From: JAYZDB01 sp036338025
GTDB taxonomy: Bacteria > Planctomycetota > UBA1135 > UBA2386
Length of the DNA stretch: 28,245 nt
Assembly (NCBI GenBank): GCA_036338025.1
Contig: JAYZDB010000156.1
Coordinates: 1 to 28,245 of the forward strand
Reading direction: 5' to 3'
The notes beneath the pieces are model-generated. The model made no database searches and was not told the origin of the DNA. It was given only the letters and a program-made list of their open reading frames with translations. Below are positions 23,421 to 28,245 of this stretch, in pieces. Within the stretch, counting starts at the first letter, position 1, and each line of letters starts with the position of its first letter. Made by a program: the position numbers and the translations under genes.

Positions 23421-24865
23421 GCTCTTCTGATCCTGTTCGACGAGTTAGCGCCTTCACCCACGAACTCGTCGTGGGTTTGATCAACCTGGAGATGCACGGG
23501 GCGAAGAGCCAGGAACTCGCAGACAGCATCTCAAGCCTGATGGACGAACTGTCGGCCCTGTTCGCCGAAGGCCACTCCGATCCTCTCCAGATCGACATCG
23601 GAGAGTCCTGCATCTTCTACGACGGGACGCCACTGACCTCCGCGTCACTACAGGCCCGCAAGCTCATATCCCTGTGCACTGACCGGAAGATCCACCACCT
23701 CAGGATCAGTCCGAGGGTGAAACCCGAAGAGTTGCGATCGTTCCTCGTACTACTGTCGACTTCGAGTAACTACCGGGATTTCTGCACAGGCCACGGTACG
23801 TCGATCCTGTCGAAAGCCGGTGTATCCCACATCGATGTAGCGGCGCCATCTCTGCACAGCAAAACCAGCGCAGCCCACTGCTCGACCGAAGAACTCGAGC
23901 GATACCAGAGGTTGGCGGACTGCCTGCAGGAGAACCACATCGCAGCCTTCCAAGGCCACGACCTGGAGATCGAGGAAGCTTGCGGGGCGATCGATGCCGC
24001 ACTCAACGAAGCAAATGCACCGGCCGGCCTACTAGCCCTGGCCTCGCACGACTTCATAGACAGTTTCACCGTCGGTCACTCCGTCCGTGTTGCATTGCTC
24101 GCCTTGCAGGTGGCTAGTGTCGGTGGCGCCTCCCGGCAAGATCTGGTGCGAGTCGGTACGGCTGGGCTCTTGCACGACATCGGAAAATCCCGCATCCCGC
24201 AGGAGGTCCTGTTCAAGCAAGGCCGGTTGACGGAGGAGGAACGCGAGATCATGTCGCAACACCCGCGGCTAGGTGGTGAAGTGTTGCTCGAACAACCCCA
24301 GTTGGATCCCGCGGCAATCGGTGCCGCATTCTGCCACCACATGAAGCCGCACGGTGGCTATCCGGTCGCATCACTGCCATTTGAACCATCGGGAATCAGC
24401 AAGCTCGTACAAGTCTGCGACGTGTTCGAAGCGCTCACCGCAGTCCGACCCTACAAGCGTGCCATGACACCACTCGAGGCCTACACGGTGATGTACCGCA
24501 ACGAGCATGACTTCGATCCCCAGTGGCTGCGTTTCTTCGTCCAGGCTCTGGGAGTCTACCCACAGGGTACCTTCCTCACGCTTGATACCGGAGAGGTCAG
24601 CGTGGTTACCGAGCAGGGCATCCGGCCAACCCAGCCCATCGTGAAAATCCTCACAGGACCGGACGGTGAGCCGCTTTTGGAACACGAAAGCCTGACTTGT
24701 GAGTTAGGAGAAGTTAGCGACGGGATGATCCGAAACGTACAGGAAGACACCCCTGGCAACCCGATCGTCACTGCGCTACTCGACCCCGACAACGCCGATC
24801 CGAACCACGAGCACCAAGACACTGGAATCGTCAGCTGTTGCGGCGAGGATCTCGTCGAGGAGTAA
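23417..24865 (+). CDS. HD-GYP domain protein, probable c-di-GMP phosphodiesterase
   Basis: A 482-aa protein. Residues 1-145 match the N-terminal region seen in some HD-GYP proteins (LQIDIGESCIFYDGTPLTSA, LRISPRVKPEELRSFLVLLS). The HD-GYP core is at about 200-375: GHSVRV (His221), AGLLHDIGKSRIP (His253-Asp254, Lys257), SQHPRLGGEVLLEQ (His282), CHHMKPHGGYP (His307-His308), CDVFEALTAVRPYKRA (Asp335). The binuclear metal ligands all have counterparts. The canonical HHExxDGxGYP is replaced by HHMKPHGGYP, one residue shorter and lacking the Glu and Asp. The usual trinuclear-type Glu four residues before the first His is Phe217. A C-terminal beta region (FLTLDTGEVSVVTEQG) follows, as in many family members. 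Preceded by GGAG 7 nt upstream. Confidence 0.92.
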   Translation: MSSSDPVRRVSAFTHELVVGLINLEMHGAKSQELADSISSLMDELSALFAEGHSDPLQIDIGESCIFYDGTPLTSASLQARKLISLCTDRKIHHLRISPRVKPEELRSFLVLLSTSSNYRDFCTGHGTSILSKAGVSHIDVAAPSLHSKTSAAHCSTEELERYQRLADCLQENHIAAFQGHDLEIEEACGAIDAALNEANAPAGLLALASHDFIDSFTVGHSVRVALLALQVASVGGASRQDLVRVGTAGLLHDIGKSRIPQEVLFKQGRLTEEEREIMSQHPRLGGEVLLEQPQLDPAAIGAAFCHHMKPHGGYPVASLPFEPSGISKLVQVCDVFEALTAVRPYKRAMTPLEAYTVMYRNEHDFDPQWLRFFVQALGVYPQGTFLTLDTGEVSVVTEQGIRPTQPIVKILTGPDGEPLLEHESLTCELGEVSDGMIRNVQEDTPGNPIVTALLDPDNADPNHEHQDTGIVSCCGEDLVEE

Positions 24866-25124
24866 CCCCGCTACGCTCACTAGTGGAACCCCGAGTTCCA
24901 TGCGGAATCCGGGTGTGCTCTTCCTACCGGCTCCGTCGAGCAATGCCGGTTTGTGGCTCCCGCCTTCCCCGAACGTGCACCGGGACATTCCCCTGATACG
25001 TGTCCCTGAGTGCGGAGAACCGTCGATGGTCTGGAGCCGGTCTCGCCGTGTCTTCCGGTATTCATGAGCCACAGAAATTGCTACAGTTCCGGACGAGTCA
25101 TCGCAGCAGTCCCGCCGTTCGAAC
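24866..25124. other. 259-bp gap before the PSD1 gene
   Basis: No gene seen. Two small inverted repeats are present: TGGAAC/GTTCCA (24884-24900, 5-nt loop), just after the HD-GYP stop, and GGGACA/TGTCCC (24982-25006, 13-nt loop). The first may be part of a transcript 3' end; neither has a U tract. Confidence 0.4.
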
Positions 25125-28100
25125 ATGCAGCACTCACCTCTCTGCCCTACCGAGCCACTCCCCCGTTCGACCTGTCAGTCTACGCTGATCTTCGCCGTCG
25201 TCGGGCTGCTGAGCATCCCCCTCACCGCACAGGCACCTAGCTCCTCAGACTTCAATCGGGACATCCGTCCAATCTTGGCCGCCAAGTGCTTCGCATGCCA
25301 CGGCCCCGACAAGAAGTCCCGTAAGGCCAAGTTACGCCTGGACGTCGCAACTGGCGCCTTGAAGGCTCGCGGAAAACACCCCGCGGTCATCATTCCCGGG
25401 GACTCCAAGGCGAGTGAGCTGGTTCGACGAATCACCCACGCAGATCCCGAGGAGAGGATGCCCCCCCGCTCCGTTCTCAAGCAACTCAATGCCAAAGAGA
25501 AGCAACTGATCATCGACTGGATCGAACAGGGAGCCGATTGGGAAGCGCACTGGGCTTTCATCACCCCGACCATGCCGACGGTGCCTCGACGCGGGCCATC
25601 CCAAAACGAGATCGATGCACTCATCCTCGGGCGCTTGAGCCAGGAAGGTCTGAGGCCAAGCGCTGCAGCCGACCGCACGACCTTGATTCGCCGTGTATCT
25701 CTGGACCTCATCGGCCTGCCTCCGACACCAGCGGAGGTAGCAGATTTCGTCGAGGACCGCGCACCCGGTGCTTTCGAGAAAGTCGTCGATCGTCTGCTCG
25801 AGTCGCCACACTACGGCGAACACATGGCGAGATTCTGGCTGGACGCCGCCCGCTACGGCGACACTCACGGTCTACATCTCGACAACTACCGAGAGATGTG
25901 GCCGTACCGGGACTGGGTCGTGAAGTCCTTCAACGACAACATGCGGTTCGATCAGTTCACCCTCCAGCAGATCGCTGGCGACATGCTGCCCGAACCGACC
26001 CTCGCCCAAAAGGTTGCTTCGGGATTCAACCGCTGCCACGTTTCCACCAACGAGGGCGGATCGATCGCAGAGGAGGTCTACGTCCGAAACGTGGTTGATC
26101 GGGTCAGCACCATCGGCACCGTGTTTCTTGGACTCAGCCTTGGCTGCGCGGTCTGTCACGACCACAAGTTCGACCCGATACGCCAAGAGGAATTTTATCA
26201 GTTCTTCGCGTTCTTCAACAACCTGGACGCCAACCCCATGGATGGCAACGCGAAATTGCATCCACCCGTAGTAAGGGTACCAACCGCGGAGCACACCCGA
26301 CAGATCACCGCCCTGAAGAACGAGCGGGCGGCCACCGAGAAACAGATCGTCGATCTACTCGCCGCTAGCCACTACCGAGAACCTCCGTCACCTCCCGTTG
26401 GGGATCTAAAGCGTGAGACGATTGTCTGGGTCGACGATCACCTTCCGGCCGGGAGCAGCCCGGAAGGGGACGGGCTGGTCTGGGTCGATGCACCGAGCAA
26501 GTTCGTGCACTCCGGCCGCCGTGCCATGAAACGCACTAGCCGCGGTAACCAACAACACTACTTCAAGGACTCCAACAAGAGCCTGCGGATCGCCAACAGC
26601 GACATCCTGTTCGCGTGGGTATACCTGGATCCCAGTGACAAACCGCGCGAGATCATGCTGCAGTGGAACAGCGACGGCAACGCGGGGTGGCACCACCGAG
26701 CATATTGGGGTGAGAATCTCATCAACTACGGCAAGACCGGCACGACCGAACGCCATCACATGGGGCCGCTCCCAGAGTTCGGAAAATGGATACGCCTGGC
26801 GGTACCAGTAGAAAAAGTCGGGTTACATTCGGGCATGGAAGTGCGCGGAATAGCGTTCACGCAATTCGACGGCACGGCCTACTGGGACACCGCAGGAATC
26901 GAGACCACCGCGAAACAGGAACAGCAGGAGTTCGTTTGGATCGATGACAGCACACCGACCGGTGCGAAACTGCAGGGAAACGGTGCAATCTGGCAGTTCG
27001 TTGTCCCGAAGAAACCGTCATCAGGCGTTCAGCCCAAGGTCCTCAGTGGCAAGAAAAGTCTACGCCGCAAAGGCACCGGCCTGATTCAAGACGTGTTCTC
27101 CGGAGTGCCGCGCCCTTTGCGGGTGCAGGCTGGAGATCGACTGTTCGCGCACGTGTGGCTGGACCCCAAGGACCCACCCAAGTCCGTCCAACTGCAATTC
27201 AACGACGGTACTTGGGAACATCGTGTCCGATGGGGTGCGCCGGCACACGGTCCGGGGCGAAAGGGCGGCGCCGACTACGTTGCAGGCAAGCTACCCGTCA
27301 CCGGCAAGTGGGTCCGGCTAGAGGTCGCGATTGACAAAGTAAACCTGGCACCGGGTCGGATGCTCAACGGCTGGGCATTTACCCAGGTCGACGGCACCGT
27401 GTGGTGGGACAAGGCCGGCGTCATGACCTGGGGACCACCCGATGATCGACACCTTCGATCACTAAAGGCCTGGGAACCGATTGGCAAAGCCGACAACACC
27501 GTCGACAAGAGTATTCGTAACGCCCTGGCAATCGATATTGCCAAGCGTACCACCAAGCAGACAAACGAGATCCGCAACCACTACTTGCAGCATGTCTTCG
27601 CGGGATCCCGCGAGGTCTTCGAGGCCCCAAATGCAAAGGTCGCTGCCCTGACCAAGAAAGTCACGGACGCCGAAAAGCAGATCCCGACAACGCTGGTCAT
27701 GAAGGAACGCAGCAAACCACGAGACGCCTACCTTCTCAATCGTGGGCTCTACGACCAGCGCGGTAAGAAGGTCGAACGCGCCACCCCATCCGTGTTACCA
27801 CCGATGAACCCCGCACTACCTCGAAACCGCCTCGGCCTCGCTCACTGGCTAATCGATCCATCCAATCCCCTGACTGCGCGGGTAACGGTAAACCGCTTGT
27901 GGCAGCAGGTGTTCGGCATCGGATTGGTCAAGACCAGCGAGGACTTCGGCAACCAGGGCGAACGGCCGAGCCACCCCAGGCTGCTCGACTGGCTGGCAAC
28001 GCAATTCGTGGCAGGCGGATGGGATGTAAAGCGGTTCATGAAGCGTATGGTGATGTCGGCGACCTATCGTCAATCCTCCACGGTCAGCCCAGAGTTGGTC

Positions 28101-28245
28101 CGTCGCGATCCCGACAATCGGCTCCTGGCACGCGGTCCACGATTCCGACTCGATGCGGAGACTCTTCGAGACCAGGCCTTGGCCCTGAGTGGCATGCTGG
28201 TTTCCACGGTCGGTGGCCCCGGTGTCAAGCCCACACAACCTTCTG
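25125..28245 (+). CDS. PSD1-type protein: planctomycete cytochrome c + DUF1549 + duplicated insert + DUF1553 (runs off right edge)
   Basis: An open frame of 1040 codons from ATG 25125 continues past the window; an in-frame TGA upstream excludes an earlier ATG. Residues about 20-37 form the signal core (STLIFAVVGLLSIPLTAQA). DFNRDIRPILAAKCFACHGP with heme motif C55-FA-C58-H59 is the planctomycete cytochrome C domain. DUF1549 spans about 170-370 (LIRRVSLDLIGLPPTPAEV, ARFWLDAARYGDTHG, a second CxxCH at 341-345 in CAVCHDHKFDPI). Two homologous ~165-residue modules sit at about 433-597 and 602-771. DUF1553 begins near residue 900 (RNRLGLAHWLIDPSNPLTAR, VTVNRLWQQVFGIGLVKTSE). These proteins are abundant in planctomycetes, exported, and of uncertain biochemical role (redox or polysaccharide-linked proposals). 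No ribosome-binding site is evident. Confidence 0.95.
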   Translation, partial: MQHSPLCPTEPLPRSTCQSTLIFAVVGLLSIPLTAQAPSSSDFNRDIRPILAAKCFACHGPDKKSRKAKLRLDVATGALKARGKHPAVIIPGDSKASELVRRITHADPEERMPPRSVLKQLNAKEKQLIIDWIEQGADWEAHWAFITPTMPTVPRRGPSQNEIDALILGRLSQEGLRPSAAADRTTLIRRVSLDLIGLPPTPAEVADFVEDRAPGAFEKVVDRLLESPHYGEHMARFWLDAARYGDTHGLHLDNYREMWPYRDWVVKSFNDNMRFDQFTLQQIAGDMLPEPTLAQKVASGFNRCHVSTNEGGSIAEEVYVRNVVDRVSTIGTVFLGLSLGCAVCHDHKFDPIRQEEFYQFFAFFNNLDANPMDGNAKLHPPVVRVPTAEHTRQITALKNERAATEKQIVDLLAASHYREPPSPPVGDLKRETIVWVDDHLPAGSSPEGDGLVWVDAPSKFVHSGRRAMKRTSRGNQQHYFKDSNKSLRIANSDILFAWVYLDPSDKPREIMLQWNSDGNAGWHHRAYWGENLINYGKTGTTERHHMGPLPEFGKWIRLAVPVEKVGLHSGMEVRGIAFTQFDGTAYWDTAGIETTAKQEQQEFVWIDDSTPTGAKLQGNGAIWQFVVPKKPSSGVQPKVLSGKKSLRRKGTGLIQDVFSGVPRPLRVQAGDRLFAHVWLDPKDPPKSVQLQFNDGTWEHRVRWGAPAHGPGRKGGADYVAGKLPVTGKWVRLEVAIDKVNLAPGRMLNGWAFTQVDGTVWWDKAGVMTWGPPDDRHLRSLKAWEPIGKADNTVDKSIRNALAIDIAKRTTKQTNEIRNHYLQHVFAGSREVFEAPNAKVAALTKKVTDAEKQIPTTLVMKERSKPRDAYLLNRGLYDQRGKKVERATPSVLPPMNPALPRNRLGLAHWLIDPSNPLTARVTVNRLWQQVFGIGLVKTSEDFGNQGERPSHPRLLDWLATQFVAGGWDVKRFMKRMVMSATYRQSSTVSPELVRRDPDNRLLARGPRFRLDAETLRDQALALSGMLVSTVGGPGVKPTQPS
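26421..27431 (+). repeat. Tandem duplication of a ~165-residue module inside the PSD1 protein
   Basis: The first module (residues about 433-597) and second (about 602-771) share the same order of motifs: IVWVDD / FVWIDD; FAWVYLDPSDKPREIMLQWN / FAHVWLDPKDPPKSVQLQFN; WIRLAVPVEKVGL / WVRLEVAIDKVNL; AFTQFDGTAYWDTAGI / AFTQVDGTVWWDKAGV. They are clearly diverged, so this is an old internal duplication. Each has the look of a beta-sandwich, possibly carbohydrate-binding. Confidence 0.85.

Noticed and set aside
1..28245. CRISPR arrays, insertion sequences, prophage or a defence island
   Set aside because: No regularly spaced repeats, transposase, integrase or known defence domains were found on either strand.

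Overview
The window looks like a piece of a Planctomycetota chromosome, probably a marine or environmental lineage. This is inferred from content, not from a marker gene. The clues are a PSD1-type protein (planctomycete cytochrome c, DUF1549 and DUF1553 modules) at the right edge, FG-GAP/Calx-beta lipoprotein and ThuA-like secreted proteins, many signal peptides, high GC, and the rarity of good Shine-Dalgarno sites. There is no rRNA, CRISPR array, insertion sequence or phage gene, and the region reads as ordinary chromosome.

Layout. 1-5810 (minus) holds four exported proteins: a partial secreted protein cut by the left edge, a Calx-beta/FG-GAP lipoprotein, a Lys/Arg-rich repetitive secreted protein, and a 751-aa protein with a gluzincin-like middle and a CAP-associated-like C-terminus. 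5947-8049 (plus) is a secreted exo-rhamnogalacturonan-lyase-like (PcRGLX/YetA) protein, convergent with a small DUF4190-like membrane protein. 8667-10886 (plus) is a LarA-family nickel enzyme followed by a secreted ThuA-like protein. 11226-11363 (plus) is a 45-aa membrane microprotein with a consensus ribosome-binding site. 11537-11698 (minus) is a complete tRNA-Arg(ACG) unit with promoter, encoded CCA and terminator hairpin.

11712-13776 (minus) is a pabB-pabC pair for p-aminobenzoate synthesis. 13807-16019 (plus) is an overlapping pair of SPFH/Band-7 membrane proteins, facing a TPR lipoprotein across a 13-bp hairpin. 17052-18927 (plus) holds a stand-alone Lon N-terminal domain protein and a MinD/FlhG-like ATPase. 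18941-22616 (minus) is a tight four-gene cluster, thiolase - secreted cyclophilin - cytoplasmic cyclophilin - enoyl-CoA hydratase, mixing fatty-acid/short-chain acyl-CoA enzymes with prolyl isomerases. 22812-24865 (plus) is an unknown 202-aa protein translationally coupled to an HD-GYP protein. 25125 to the right edge (plus) is the PSD1 protein with a tandemly duplicated insert between its DUF1549 and DUF1553 parts.

No single locus is convincingly a new defence or mobile system. The best candidates for undescribed biology are the 45-aa membrane protein with a possibly sequestered ribosome-binding site, the cyclophilin/acyl-CoA gene cluster, the SPFH pair, and the HD-GYP protein with its unknown partner.
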